This document shows positions 19,124-28,800 of a DNA stretch of 64,000 nucleotides, piece by piece. Under the pieces are notes generated by a model that was not told where the DNA came from, did not search any database, and was given only the letters and a program-made list of their open reading frames with translations. The position numbers and the translations under genes were made by a program. Every line of letters begins with the position of its first letter. The first letter of the stretch is position 1. The DNA comes from Austwickia chelonae (GTDB lineage Bacteria; Actinomycetota; Actinomycetes; Actinomycetales; Dermatophilaceae): assembly GCF_003391095.1 (NCBI RefSeq), contig NZ_CP031447.1:1736001-1800000 (forward strand), given 5' to 3'.

Positions 19124-19695
19124 ACCTGCGAGAACTCGCCGGGCAACGCGCCACCGCTGTCCTCCTGGGCTTGGCAGGGGCAGGAATCGGGATAGTGGCC
19201 TCTTCAAGATCGGTCATTTCCGGGACGTCCATGCATGCCGGCCTGGGAACCCGTTCCACCTTTGTCCTCGCTGGCACGACAGCGGTACCGGCATATCCAG
19301 CTCTCCTGCTCGCTGCTGCCGCAGGGACAATGATCTGGGCCTTCGCTCGGCCCGTGCTGTGCCGTGTCGTCGCGGCGATGGTCGGAACGGCAGGGTTAAG
19401 CGCAGGGGTCGCCTGGCGATGGGGGATCGTCCAAGCAAGCCAGTCCCAGACACTACCTGGAGGTCATGTCGTCCAGGACATATCGGTTCTACGGTGGTCA
19501 TTCGCTGGCGATCTGGCGGCGCTGACGATTTTTATCTCGGCAACCCTTGTCCTGTGTATGACGACGCAATGGCCGATGCCGGGCGCCGAGAGGTCGGTGC
19601 CCGAATCAAAAAGCACTCAGGCTTCAGCCGGACCCGCGAGAACAACGTCGGACCAGTGGGATCGGATGAGCCGTGGTGAGGATCCCACCGTGTGA
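19120..19695 (+). CDS. Trp biosynthesis-associated membrane protein (TIGR02234 family)
   Basis: A 191-residue protein with four likely transmembrane helices (about residues 12-30, 50-65, 67-100 and 132-150). The loop holds GVAWRWGIVQASQ, and the C-terminal tail is hydrophilic. The ATG overlaps the trpE stop by 4 nt (ATGA). The location directly behind trpE, together with size and topology, fits the actinobacterial TIGR02234 family. Function is unknown; a role in tryptophan or precursor handling is only inferred from conserved linkage. Confidence 0.85.
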   Translation: MNLRELAGQRATAVLLGLAGAGIGIVASSRSVISGTSMHAGLGTRSTFVLAGTTAVPAYPALLLAAAAGTMIWAFARPVLCRVVAAMVGTAGLSAGVAWRWGIVQASQSQTLPGGHVVQDISVLRWSFAGDLAALTIFISATLVLCMTTQWPMPGAERSVPESKSTQASAGPARTTSDQWDRMSRGEDPTV

Positions 19696-19939
19696 CGATG
19701 CGTATTCCCCGGTGCATCTCTGGGTAGCGTCCCGGTTGCCATGACGCCGCCAACGACCGGCTGGCGCAGGGAGCCCCCGCCTAACTTCCGAAAGCACAAG
19801 CGACTGTCCGCTAATCACCGTCGGAGCACCCCTTGCTGGCACACTGTGCACAAGGCTGTCTTGTGCATTGACGATGGCCTTGTGCGCGTGCTGTTCAGAA
19901 GCGCGCTGACGGATCGAAGTCCAACGAAAGAAGTTCCAG

Positions 19940-20140
19940 ATGTCCGGCACGGTTTCCCACGGGAACACTCCCGCCGCATGGGTGGGCACCGCATTCTTGC
20001 TGCTCGGCTCCGCTGTGGTGAGTGTGGGTGTGATCGTCAATGTCTCCTGGCTATGGATCATCGGCACGATCCTCTGCGTAGTGGGCGTGGTGGCGTGGGT
20101 TGGCATGAACCGAGCTGGAATGAATCAGGATATGTTCTGA
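19940..20140 (+). CDS. HGxxPAAW family small membrane protein
   Basis: A 66-residue protein that begins with the hallmark HGNTPAAWVG at residues 7-16. Two hydrophobic helices follow (residues 14-34 and 39-55), and the tail is short and polar. This family (HGxxPAAW, DUF6704-like) is typical of actinobacterial trp loci between trpE and trpC, exactly as here. GAAAG lies ~10 nt upstream of the ATG. It is followed by a strong terminator. The 244 bp before it hold no other gene that I can support. Confidence 0.85.
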   Translation: MSGTVSHGNTPAAWVGTAFLLLGSAVVSVGVIVNVSWLWIIGTILCVVGVVAWVGMNRAGMNQDMF

Positions 20141-20186
20141 TAAACGTACAAATCAGATTTCGGCTCGCACCGTTAACGACAACAGA

Positions 20187-20215
20187 AAGCCTGGACCTTT
20201 TCCCGGTCCAGGCTT
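20187..20215 (+). terminator. Terminator between the HGxxP gene and trpC
   Basis: A perfect 11-bp stem (AAGCCTGGACC with GGTCCAGGCTT) has a TTTTCCC loop, followed by CTTCGTTT. It splits the trp genes into two transcription units. Confidence 0.8.
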
Positions 20216-20301
20216 CTTCGTTTCCTGAATAAACCAAGGTGCTCCCCCCTGACACTCTCAACGCGGGCCAGGGCGATTCGAGTTGAAACGACATCGGTGG
20301 T

Positions 20302-20307
20302 TAGTCT
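20302..20307 (+). promoter_or_regulatory. Candidate leaderless -10 (TAGTCT) of trpC
   Basis: TAGTCT ends 7 nt before the GTG at 20315. It lies just behind the terminator, consistent with a new promoter for trpCBA. Confidence 0.45.
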
Positions 20308-20314
20308 GAGGACC

Positions 20315-21136
20315 GTGCCTACTGTTCTGGACGAGATCATCACCGGCGTCCGTGAGGACCTCGTCGAGCGCCGAGCGCAAACGAGCCTGTCCGAGCTCAA
20401 GGACCGGGTTGCCCGAATGCCGGGAGCACGTGACGTGGTCGCGGCTCTGCGCCAAGGCGAGACCGGAGTCAAGGTCATCGCCGAGGTGAAACGTTCCAGC
20501 CCCAGCAAGGGCGCGCTCGCCATGATCGCTGACCCGGCGGGCCTTGCCAGGGATTACGAAGCAGGGGGGGCAACGATCATCAGTGTGCTCACTGAACGGC
20601 GGCGGTTCGGCGGAAGCCTGGAAGACCTCGTCGCTGTACGAGCTGCTGTGGACGTTCCTGTCCTGCGCAAGGACTTCGTCGTCGATCCTTATCAGATCTG
20701 GGAAGCGCGTGCTCATGGAGCGGACCTGGTGCTCCTGCTTGCGGTAGCACTACCGCAGGACGTCCTCATCGGCATGTTGGAACGCACCCGGTCTTTGGGC
20801 ATGTCCGCGCTCGTCGAGGTCCATGACGAACATGAAGCTGTCCGCGCAGTGGAGGCGGGAGCCCGGATCATCGGTGTCAATAACCGTGATCTACGCACCT
20901 TGGACGTGGACAGAAGTACCTTCGCCCGGATCGTTCCGCATCTGCCATCGTCTGCGGTGAAGGTGGCAGAGTCCGGCGTGCGAGGGCCGCATGACGTCTT
21001 TGAGTTCGCCAGGCATGGTGCCGACGCGGTTCTCGTGGGAGAAGCACTTGTGACCGGAGGGCAGCCTCGCCATGCCGTCCATGAACTGGTGACAGCCGGG
21101 GCTCACCCCTGTCTACGACACACCGGAGAATCATGA
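20315..21136 (+). CDS. trpC: Indole-3-glycerol phosphate synthase
   Basis: Closes the indole ring in tryptophan synthesis; a TIM barrel. It has 273 residues from the GTG at 20315 ([16 protein letters not shown]). Catalytic motifs are present: [52 protein letters not shown] and VAESGVRGP. The six extra upstream codons of the frame lie over the -10 and are unlikely to be translated. The stop overlaps trpB (ATGA), so trpC, trpB and trpA are translationally coupled. Confidence 0.96.
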   Translation: MPTVLDEIITGVREDLVERRAQTSLSELKDRVARMPGARDVVAALRQGETGVKVIAEVKRSSPSKGALAMIADPAGLARDYEAGGATIISVLTERRRFGGSLEDLVAVRAAVDVPVLRKDFVVDPYQIWEARAHGADLVLLLAVALPQDVLIGMLERTRSLGMSALVEVHDEHEAVRAVEAGARIIGVNNRDLRTLDVDRSTFARIVPHLPSSAVKVAESGVRGPHDVFEFARHGADAVLVGEALVTGGQPRHAVHELVTAGAHPCLRHTGES

Positions 21137-22383
21137 GCTCGTTGACGAAATCCGGACGGTTCGGTGATTTTGGTGGGCGTTACGTTCCTGAAGCGCTCAT
21201 TGCCGCTTTGGAGCAGCTGGACAGAGAGCGCCTTCTGGCTGCCTCGGACCCAGATTTTCGAGCGGAGCTAAGAGCCCTTCAGGAGAGATATACCGGCCGC
21301 CCGAATCCCCTCACCGAGGTTCCGCGATTTGCCGAGCACTGCGGCGGAGCAAGGGTCTTCCTTAAACGTGAAGATCTCAATCACACCGGATCCCACAAGA
21401 TCAACAACGTCTTGGGTCAGGCGCTACTCACCGTTCGTGTGGGCAAGAAGCGAGTGATCGCTGAGACCGGGGCGGGGCAACACGGAGTGGCTACGGCTAC
21501 GGCGGCAGCGCTCATGGGGCTTGAATGCGTGGTCTACATGGGCGAACGCGATACTCTCAGGCAAGCGCTCAACGTGGCGAGGATGCGCTTGCTCGGCGCC
21601 ACCGTGGTTCCGGTCACTCACGGAAGCCGTACGTTGAAGGACGCCGTCAACGAGGCCTTGCGTGACTGGGTCGCCAACGTCGAGGACACTCATTACATCC
21701 TCGGGACGGTGACTGGTCCGCACCCGTTCCCCGAGATGGTTCGCGATTTCCACGCGGTGATCGGCGAGGAGGCTCGTGAACAAATCCTGTCCTACGCGGG
21801 CCGTCTTCCGGACGCGGTGGTGGCCTGTGTAGGGGGCGGGTCCAACGCGATCGGGATCTTTCATCGTTTCCGAACCGACCCCGAGGTCAGGCTGATCGGC
21901 GTGGAAGCGGGAGGACAAGGCATCGGGAGCGGGAAACATGCCGCTCGTTTCGCAGGAGGGTCGCCAGGGGTCTTGCACGGCGCCTCGACCTACGTTCTTC
22001 AGGACAACGACGGCCAGACCATCGAAAGCCATTCGATCTCTGCGGGGCTGGATTACCCCAGCGTGGGTCCGGAACATGCTCATCTGCACGAATCCGGACG
22101 TGCTGAATATCGCCATGCCACCGATGACGAGGCGATGAGAGCTTTCCAGCTGCTTGCGCGAACCGAAGGAATTCTGCCGGCGATCGAGAGCGCCCATGCG
22201 CTGGCCGGCGCGATGAGCCTGGGACAAGAGCTAGGACCGCAAGGGCTGATCGTGGTCAACCTGTCCGGGCGCGGTGACAAGGATGTGGACACCGCTGCTC
22301 ATTATTTCGGTCTGCTCGACGAGAAGTCGGACAACAGCCTGGACGCAGATACCGGGAAGAATTCCGAAGGAGGAAGCCGGTGA
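21133..22383 (+). CDS. trpB: Tryptophan synthase beta chain
   Basis: Joins indole with serine by a PLP mechanism; partner of TrpA. It has 416 residues. It begins [14 protein letters not shown]; the PLP Lys is in HTGSHKINN, followed by [14 protein letters not shown]. The phosphate-binding loop is in [12 protein letters not shown], and SGRGDKD is near the end. The C-terminal ~25 residues are an acidic extension ([13 protein letters not shown]) not needed for the fold. The start overlaps the trpC stop and the stop overlaps the trpA start. Confidence 0.97.
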   Translation: MSSLTKSGRFGDFGGRYVPEALIAALEQLDRERLLAASDPDFRAELRALQERYTGRPNPLTEVPRFAEHCGGARVFLKREDLNHTGSHKINNVLGQALLTVRVGKKRVIAETGAGQHGVATATAAALMGLECVVYMGERDTLRQALNVARMRLLGATVVPVTHGSRTLKDAVNEALRDWVANVEDTHYILGTVTGPHPFPEMVRDFHAVIGEEAREQILSYAGRLPDAVVACVGGGSNAIGIFHRFRTDPEVRLIGVEAGGQGIGSGKHAARFAGGSPGVLHGASTYVLQDNDGQTIESHSISAGLDYPSVGPEHAHLHESGRAEYRHATDDEAMRAFQLLARTEGILPAIESAHALAGAMSLGQELGPQGLIVVNLSGRGDKDVDTAAHYFGLLDEKSDNSLDADTGKNSEGGSR

Positions 22384-23204
22384 GTCCGAGCTTGCCAGGT
22401 GCTGAGAGGCTCGAGGGTGTGCTGGCGTCCGCGCGATCTGAGGGACGAGCTGCCCTGATCGGTTATCTTCCTGTCGGATTCCCCGACGTAGACCGTTCAC
22501 TGGAAGCGATGACCGCTCTGGTCGAGAGTGGTTGCGACATCGTCGAGGTGGGCTTCCCCTATAGCGACCCGGTGCTGGACGGTCCTGTGATCCAGGACGC
22601 TGCCGCTCGAGCATTGCAGGCCGGGGTCAGGACAACGGACATCTTCCGTGCTGTGCGTGCTGTTGTAGATGCAGGCGGAACCGCTGTGGTGATGAGTTAC
22701 TGGAACCCGATTCTGCGGTATGGAATCGAACGATTTGCCGCAGATCTAGCCGTAGCAGGAGGGTCTGGGGTCATTACTCCAGACCTGATCCCGGACGAAG
22801 GTGACAGCTGGTCCGCAGCCGCTGAACGCCACGGAGTGTGCCCGATCTTTCTGATCGCTCCGTCATCCACGGATCAGCGTATTGCCGCCACGGCTGCTCG
22901 TTGTCGTGGTTTCGTCTATGTCGCCTCGGTCATGGGGGTCACCGGAACAAGGTCTGCTGTCGGCGCCGTCGCCGGTGAACTCGTGACCCGGGCGCGACGG
23001 TTCACCGATCTTCCGCTCTGCGTGGGACTGGGCGTCAGCAACGGTGCACAGGCCGCTGAGATGGCTTCTTATGCCGACGGGGTGATCGTCGGCTCAGCGC
23101 TGGTGAAGAAAATTACCTCAGAGGCTCCCTGGTCGGAGCGGCTGGCAGCGCTGCGGGAACTGACCGGCGAGTTGAGTGCCGGAGTGAGAGAGGGAAATCG
23201 TTGA
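22380..23204 (+). CDS. trpA: Tryptophan synthase alpha chain
   Basis: Cleaves indole-glycerol phosphate and channels indole to TrpB. It has 274 residues from a GTG that overlaps the trpB stop (GTGA). [11 protein letters not shown], the catalytic Glu in [32 protein letters not shown], the second catalytic Asp in ITPDLIPDE, and the phosphate-site VGLGVSNG and VIVGSALV are all present. The stop overlaps the following MauE-like gene (TGATG). Confidence 0.96.
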   Translation: MSPSLPGAERLEGVLASARSEGRAALIGYLPVGFPDVDRSLEAMTALVESGCDIVEVGFPYSDPVLDGPVIQDAAARALQAGVRTTDIFRAVRAVVDAGGTAVVMSYWNPILRYGIERFAADLAVAGGSGVITPDLIPDEGDSWSAAAERHGVCPIFLIAPSSTDQRIAATAARCRGFVYVASVMGVTGTRSAVGAVAGELVTRARRFTDLPLCVGLGVSNGAQAAEMASYADGVIVGSALVKKITSEAPWSERLAALRELTGELSAGVREGNR

Positions 23205-23695
23205 TGGTTGCTCGTCTCGCCGATCGGCAGTGGCAGGACTGGCTGGGGCTGGTCTCCAGGTTGGTTTTGGCTTTTGTCTGGATCTATGCAGCGGTCACCA
23301 AGATTGGACGACCACTGACGAGCGCGAGAGCGGTCCAGGCCTACGATCTGATGCCTTTCGACGTGGCTGCCGTCGTGGGACAGGTGCTGCCGATCATCGA
23401 GCTCGCTTTGGGTCTTCTCCTACTGGTCGGGCTCTTCAGCCGTTTCTCCGGGATTTTTTCCTCAGCGCTCCTCATCGTCTTCATCATCGGCATCGCCTCG
23501 GCCTGGGTGCGCGGACTGGAAATCGATTGTGGTTGCTTCGGGGGTGACGGATCTCTTGAAGCCGGGCGTAAACCGCAGTACTTGCAGGAAATCTTGCGTG
23601 ACCTCGTCTTCCTTGGTTTCGCGGGCTGGCTGTCCTGGCGGCCCGGCAGCGTCTTCTCAGTTGACGCGCGGTTGGACCGCGGAACCACGGCCTGA
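23204..23695 (+). CDS. MauE/DoxX-like membrane protein
   Basis: A 163-residue, four-helix membrane protein. The first helix contains the LVLAFVWIYAAVTKIGRP type segment of the DoxX/MauE fold, the middle has VVGQVLPIIELALGLLLLVG, and EIDCGCFGG follows the third helix. The paired Cys in CGC suggests a thiol redox role. MauE in methylotrophs is needed for disulfide-rich protein maturation. It is coupled to trpA and followed, 237 bp later, by a DsbA-like gene and lgt. Partnering with that DsbA-like protein is my inference. Confidence 0.8.
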   Translation: MVARLADRQWQDWLGLVSRLVLAFVWIYAAVTKIGRPLTSARAVQAYDLMPFDVAAVVGQVLPIIELALGLLLLVGLFSRFSGIFSSALLIVFIIGIASAWVRGLEIDCGCFGGDGSLEAGRKPQYLQEILRDLVFLGFAGWLSWRPGSVFSVDARLDRGTTA

Positions 23696-23780
23696 GGGCG
23701 CCCGTTCTCTGAGTAAGAGCTCGGGACACAGAAGGCAAGTCCTTTCAGTGGCTCGGCCTAACCGGTGAGTGCTCTATGCC

Positions 23781-23808
23781 TTGTCAAGGGTGTTCGGTCT
23801 TCTAGAGG
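23781..23808 (+). promoter_or_regulatory. Candidate promoter for the DsbA-like gene
   Basis: TTGTCA and TAGAGG are separated by 16 bp, about 125 nt before the ATG at 23933. I see nothing else recognisable in the 237-bp gap. Confidence 0.35.
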
Positions 23809-23932
23809 ACACTTGCGATGGGGCTGAGCGAAATGACCTGATCATGCATCTAGTCTTGAGGCGCTACAGGAACGCGCTGATGTACTCGGCAGCCCGTCCG
23901 GGCACCGTACTTGCCGCAAGGAGATAAATCGC

Positions 23933-24715
23933 ATGGCACCGCCCCAGAACTCACGCCAGGCCAAGATCAGCGCAGCTGCGCCGGCGCAGGGCAAAAACAT
24001 CAAAGGCCTACTGGCTGTGATCATTTCTGTTGTTGTCGTAGCAGCAGCTCTCTTCGTTCTGTTCTTCAACGGGAAAGACGAACCGTCGACCCTGCCGGAC
24101 GGTAGCTCTGCGTCCTCCGGTGGAGACATCAAGCTGCCCAAGGGGGTGTCTGGTAAAGACGAGCCTGTGGTGGCCACCAACGGCGGGGTCCTGAAGGAGG
24201 GTGTTCCGACCCTGCAGATCTTCGAAGATTTCCAGTGCCCGTGGTGCCAGAAGTTCGACCAGATGTTCGGGCCGAAGATCGGTGAGCTGGGCGCGGCTGG
24301 GAAGATCAACGTCGTCTACTACCAGAAGACCTTCCTGGACGACAGCCTGCAGAACAAGAGCTCGTCCAAAGCTGCCAATGCGGCATTGTGTGCATCTGAT
24401 GCTGGAAAGTTCTTCCAGGTTCACGAGAAGATTTTCGCGAAGCAGCCGAAGGAAGAGGGCAAAGGCTACAGCGATGAGGACATCCAGAAGTCCGCGGTCG
24501 AAGCAGGCTTGTCCGGTGAACAGCTGGAGACGTGGAAGTCCTGTGTCGCCAAGGAGACCTACAAGCCTTACCTGAAGAATCTAGAGACCTACACCTCGAA
24601 GACCCTGAAGGTCAGCAGCACTCCTTCCTATTATGTCGACCGGAAGAAGATCGACACCAGCGGCATCAGCAACGCTGAAGAGTTCGAGAAGAAGCTGTTC
24701 GAGACGGCAAAGTGA
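23933..24715 (+). CDS. Membrane-anchored DsbA-like thioredoxin-fold protein
   Basis: A 260-residue protein with a short cytosolic N-terminus, one signal-anchor helix at about residues 24-45 (GLLAVIISVVVVAAALFVLFF) and an extracytoplasmic thioredoxin-fold domain of the DsbA/Thioredoxin_4 type. The redox motif is CPWC in FEDFQCPWCQKF, and the cis-Pro is in VSSTPSYYV. Two further Cys are in NAALCASD and WKSCVAKE. Strong AAGGAG lies upstream of the ATG. The role is probably oxidative folding or thiol exchange outside the membrane. Its stop overlaps the lgt start, so both are co-translated. Confidence 0.88.
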   Translation: MAPPQNSRQAKISAAAPAQGKNIKGLLAVIISVVVVAAALFVLFFNGKDEPSTLPDGSSASSGGDIKLPKGVSGKDEPVVATNGGVLKEGVPTLQIFEDFQCPWCQKFDQMFGPKIGELGAAGKINVVYYQKTFLDDSLQNKSSSKAANAALCASDAGKFFQVHEKIFAKQPKEEGKGYSDEDIQKSAVEAGLSGEQLETWKSCVAKETYKPYLKNLETYTSKTLKVSSTPSYYVDRKKIDTSGISNAEEFEKKLFETAK

Positions 24716-25587
24716 TGCTGCCGTCCGGTCTGCCCAGCCCAGAGGTTGCTGTCTGGCACATCGGCCCGATCGCGTTGCGGGCCTATGCCTTCTGTCTGTT
24801 GGCCGGGATTGCGCTGGCCACCTGGGTGACAGCGCGACGGCTTCCTGCCCGGGGAATCGACCCTGACCGAGCGCTGGACGTGGCGTTGTGGGCAGTACCT
24901 TTCGGGATCGTCGGTGGGCGTCTCTACCATGTGATCTCCAGCCCGCAGGCCTATTTCGGCCCTGGCGGCGACCCTGTTCGGGCCTTGTTCATCTGGGAAG
25001 GTGGCTTGGGGATCTGGGGCGCGGTGGCATTAGGCGCTCTCGGGGTATGGCTGGCCTGTCGACATTACGGCGTGCCCTTCCTCTCTTTCGGGGACGCCGT
25101 CGCACCTGGGCTTGCTCTGGCGCAGGCTGTGGGCCGCTGGGGAAACTGGTTCAACAACGAGCTCTACGGCGGACCCACCGATCTGCCTTGGGCCCTGCAG
25201 ATCCATCAGTGGAATCATGCTGAAGGCCGAGCTGTTCTTGACAGCAAGGGTGAAGCTGTCGTTCTAGGAAGTTTCCATCCGACTTTCCTTTACGAGTCGC
25301 TGTGGTGTCTGCTGATTGCCGGGATGCTCTTCGCAGCGGGTCGATTCTGTCGGAACAGGTTCGTGTGGAAACCGGGTCAGCTCTTCGCCGCTTACACCAT
25401 GCTGTACACCCTGGGCAGGGTCGTGATCGAAAACGTTCGGATCGATGCGGCCAACCATATTCTCGGCCTGAGGCTGAACGTGTGGACCTCGATCGTGGTT
25501 TTCCTGTTCGGGTTGTGGTGGTTCTGGTGGTTGTCCCGCAGGGAAGCCGTCGGGGCTGACGACTCTGCGGAGAGAACCGCTTCCTAG
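24715..25587 (+). CDS. lgt: Prolipoprotein diacylglyceryl transferase
   Basis: Transfers diacylglycerol from phosphatidylglycerol to the lipobox Cys of prolipoproteins; a multi-pass membrane enzyme. It has 290 residues from the ATG that overlaps the preceding stop (a GTG one codon earlier is possible). VGGRLYHVI near residue 65, the EGGLGIWGAV block and the PROSITE-type signature GRWGNWFNNELYGGPTDLPW are present. The conserved HPTFLYESLW follows. It sits in an unusual but sensible pairing with the DsbA-like gene, both acting at the envelope. A strong terminator follows. Confidence 0.96.
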   Translation: MLPSGLPSPEVAVWHIGPIALRAYAFCLLAGIALATWVTARRLPARGIDPDRALDVALWAVPFGIVGGRLYHVISSPQAYFGPGGDPVRALFIWEGGLGIWGAVALGALGVWLACRHYGVPFLSFGDAVAPGLALAQAVGRWGNWFNNELYGGPTDLPWALQIHQWNHAEGRAVLDSKGEAVVLGSFHPTFLYESLWCLLIAGMLFAAGRFCRNRFVWKPGQLFAAYTMLYTLGRVVIENVRIDAANHILGLRLNVWTSIVVFLFGLWWFWWLSRREAVGADDSAERTAS

Positions 25588-25610
25588 CAGAGACAGTAAA
25601 ATTTCGCAGG

Positions 25611-25659
25611 AAAATGCCTCCTCCAGAGAGCGCGTGTCAGACTCTGGCGGAGGCATTTT
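25611..25659 (+). terminator. Terminator after lgt
   Basis: An 18-bp stem with one internal mismatch (AAAATGCCTCC...CCAGAG paired with CTCTGG...GGAGGCATTTT) has a 13-nt loop and an A/T-rich base, giving a T tail. It ends the mauE/dsbA/lgt region. Confidence 0.85.
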
Positions 25660-25660
25660 T

Positions 25661-25889
25661 GCTGTTCAGAACTTTTTAGATCCCTCGGAAGCCTTAAGTT
25701 TTCATCGCAATGCGGACTTTCTGTCCCAAAATCTGGGATAACTTGGGGCGCGCAGTGGTCTACGTGCCGGTAGAGTTCCGCCACCGGACAACGTCGTCCG
25801 CCAGAGCGCGCGTGTCACTACTCGTGCTTCTCTCTCCTTTTCGAACCGACCTTCCTGGTCCCCTTGCACCTCAAGGACGGTGAACCCAC
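25661..25889. other. Leader region of gltB
   Basis: 229 bp without a gene. A small inverted repeat TCCCA-N5-TGGGA lies at 25724-25738. I searched by eye for the GlnR pattern seen before glnA and did not find it here. Confidence 0.5.
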
Positions 25890-28800
25890 ATGACATCACG
25901 CGCCTTCTCCGCCATGCCGGCGCCTACAGGCTTGTACGACCCGAGTTACGAACACGACGCATGCGGCGTAGCCATGGTCGCCACCCTACGGGGCACTCCT
26001 GGCCACGACATCGTTGAACAAGCTTTGGTGGCGCTCCGTAATCTCGATCATCGAGGAGCCACCGGAGCTGACCCATTGGTCGGCGACGGAGCCGGGATCC
26101 TGATCCAGGTTCCTGACGCTTTCCTCCGTGAATCTGTCACTTTTGAGCTTCCTCCTGCTGGCCATTACGCCGTGGGAACCGCTTTTCTGCCTGCTGCTGA
26201 GGCTGAGCGCTCCCGGACCATTCAGCAGATCGAGAAGATCGCGGCAGAAGAAGGACTCCACGTACTGGGGTGGCGTGATGTCCCCGTGCGAGAGGAGATC
26301 ATCGGCAAGGTTGCCCGCGAGGTCATGCCTCATTTTGCGCAGCTTTTCGTCGAGCCTGCAGGCTCAGACGAAGAACTCACCGGTATCGCCGTGGACCGGC
26401 TTGCTTTCTGTCTGCGTAAACGCTCAGAGCACGAGGCGAGCGTCTACTTTCCCTCGCTGTCAGCGCGCACCCTCGTCTACAAGGGCATGCTGACGACTGA
26501 ACAACTCGACGACTTCTACCCGGATCTGCACGATCAACGAGTGGTGACAGAGCTGGCACTCGTGCACAGTCGTTTTTCCACGAACACTTTTCCCAGCTGG
26601 CCGCTGGCGCACCCCTACCGCTTGATTGCACATAACGGCGAGATCAACACCGTCCGCGGTAATCGGAACTGGATGGCTGCACGTGAATCTGTGCTCGCCA
26701 GTGATGTGATCCCTGGAGATCTCTCCCGGCTCTTTCCGATTTGCGACCCGAACGGCTCGGACTCGGCATCCTTCGATGAAGCCCTGGAGCTCCTACATCT
26801 GGGTGGACGCAGTCTTCCTCACGCGGTGCTGATGATGATCCCGGAAGCCTGGGAGAACCACACCGAGATGAGCCCCCAGCTCAAAGCCTTCTACGAGTTC
26901 CACAGCTGCTTCATGGAGCCATGGGACGGGCCAGCGTGTGTCACTTTCACCGATGGCACCCTGATCGGCGCAGTCCTCGACCGCAACGGGCTTCGCCCAG
27001 GACGCTACTGGGTGACTGACGACGGCCTCGTTGTTCTGGGCAGTGAGGCCGGGGTCTTGGAGATCGAACCGGAACACATCGTGGAGAAAGGACGCCTTTC
27101 TCCGGGACGGATGTTTCTGGTCGATACCGGTGCCGGGCGCATCATTCCCGATGCCGAGATCAAATCTGCGCTGGCCGCAGAACATCCGTACAGCCAATGG
27201 CTGGAAGCGGGGATGGTTAATCTTGCAGACCTCCCCGAGCGCGAGCACATCCTCCATACTCCTAGCTCGGTCGCTCGACGACAGCAGACCTTCGGCTACA
27301 CCGCAGAGGAACTCAGGCTGATTCTCGGCCCGATGGCCATCACTGGTGCAGAGGCTCTGGGATCCATGGGAACTGACACCCCTATTGCGGTGCTGTCCTC
27401 CCGCCCGAGGCTGCTCTTCGACTACTTCACGCAGTTGTTCGCCCAGGTGACGAACCCGCCGTTGGACGGTATTCGCGAAGAGTTGGTCACCTCGGTATCG
27501 ACCACGGTTGGACCCGAGCTGAATGCGCTCGATGCGACTTCGCGGCATTGTCGACAGATTGTCTTGCCCTTCCCGGTTATCGACAACGACGAGCTGGCCA
27601 AAATCGTCCATATCGACGCCGAATACGACGAACCGGGTACGAAGACCGTGGTGGTCTCCGGGCTCTACGACGTGGCGGGCGGAGCGGGCGCGATGCGACA
27701 ACGTCTGGAGATGATCTTCAAAGAGGTGTCCAGTGCCATCCGCCGAGGGGCCCGGTACGTCGTGCTCTCGGACCGGGATTCCACTGCTGAACGGGCTCCG
27801 ATACCGTCGCTGCTCCTGACCGCAGCCGTCCACCACCATCTCATTCGGGAGAAAACTCGGACTCAGGTGGGCCTGGTGGTCGAAGCCGGAGACGTCCGAG
27901 AGGTGCACCACATCGCGTTGTTGATCGGCTATGGCGCCGCAGCGGTCAATCCTTATTTGGCCATGGAGACCGTGGAGGACATGGTCCGTTCTCGGGCCAT
28001 TACCGAGATAACCAGCGAAAAGGCTGTGGCTAACCTTATTAAGGCGCTCGGAAAAGGCGTGCTGAAGGTCATGTCCAAGATGGGTATCTCGACGGTGGCG
28101 AGTTATCGTGGAGCCCAGGTCTTCGAATGTCTCGGTGTGTCTGATGAGGTCATTGATGTGTACTTCACCGGGACCACGAGCCGACTGGGCGGTATAGGCC
28201 TGGAGACAATTGCGCAGGAGGTAGCTGCCCGTCACCGAGTTGCTTATCCAGTCTCAGGTGTGGCGAATGCGCACCGAGAATTGGCGGTCGGAGGCGAGTA
28301 TCAATGGCGGCGTGAAGGCGAACCGCACCTTTTCGACCCTGAGACGGTCTTCAGGTTGCAACATGCCACTCGAAGCCGTCGATACGATCTTTTCCGGCAG
28401 TACACCGCTCGGGTGAACGATCAATCGACTCGGCTGATGACCCTGCGGGGTCTCTTCGAGTTCGTCACCGACGGACGCCCTCCGGTTCCGATTGAAGAGG
28501 TCGAGCCAGTCGAGTCGATCGTACGGCGGTTCAGTACTGGCGCCATGAGCTACGGATCGATCAGCAAAGAGGCCCACGAAACTCTGGCTGTGGCGATGAA
28601 CCGCATAGGCGGGAAGTCCAACACCGGTGAAGGCGGTGAAGACGTCGACCGTCTGCTCGACCCGGTACGCCGCAGCGCCATCAAACAGGTCGCATCAGGT
28701 CGCTTCGGAGTCACCAGCCACTATCTGACCGAGTCAGACGACATCCAGATCAAGATGGCACAAGGTGCTAAACCGGGTGAAGGCGGTCAGCTGCCGGGGC

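Noticed and set aside
25661-25889. GlnR operator before gltB
   Set aside because: No GTnAC-n6-GAAAC pattern was found on either strand; the only symmetric element is a short TCCCA/TGGGA repeat.
26793-28235. A 480-codon open frame on the strand opposite gltB (and similar long mirror frames opposite pepA, gltD, pyk, rpsA and uvrA)
   Set aside because: These are by-products of GC-rich codon bias: no family motifs, low-complexity His/Arg/Asp-rich sequence, and each lies entirely within a well-supported gene.
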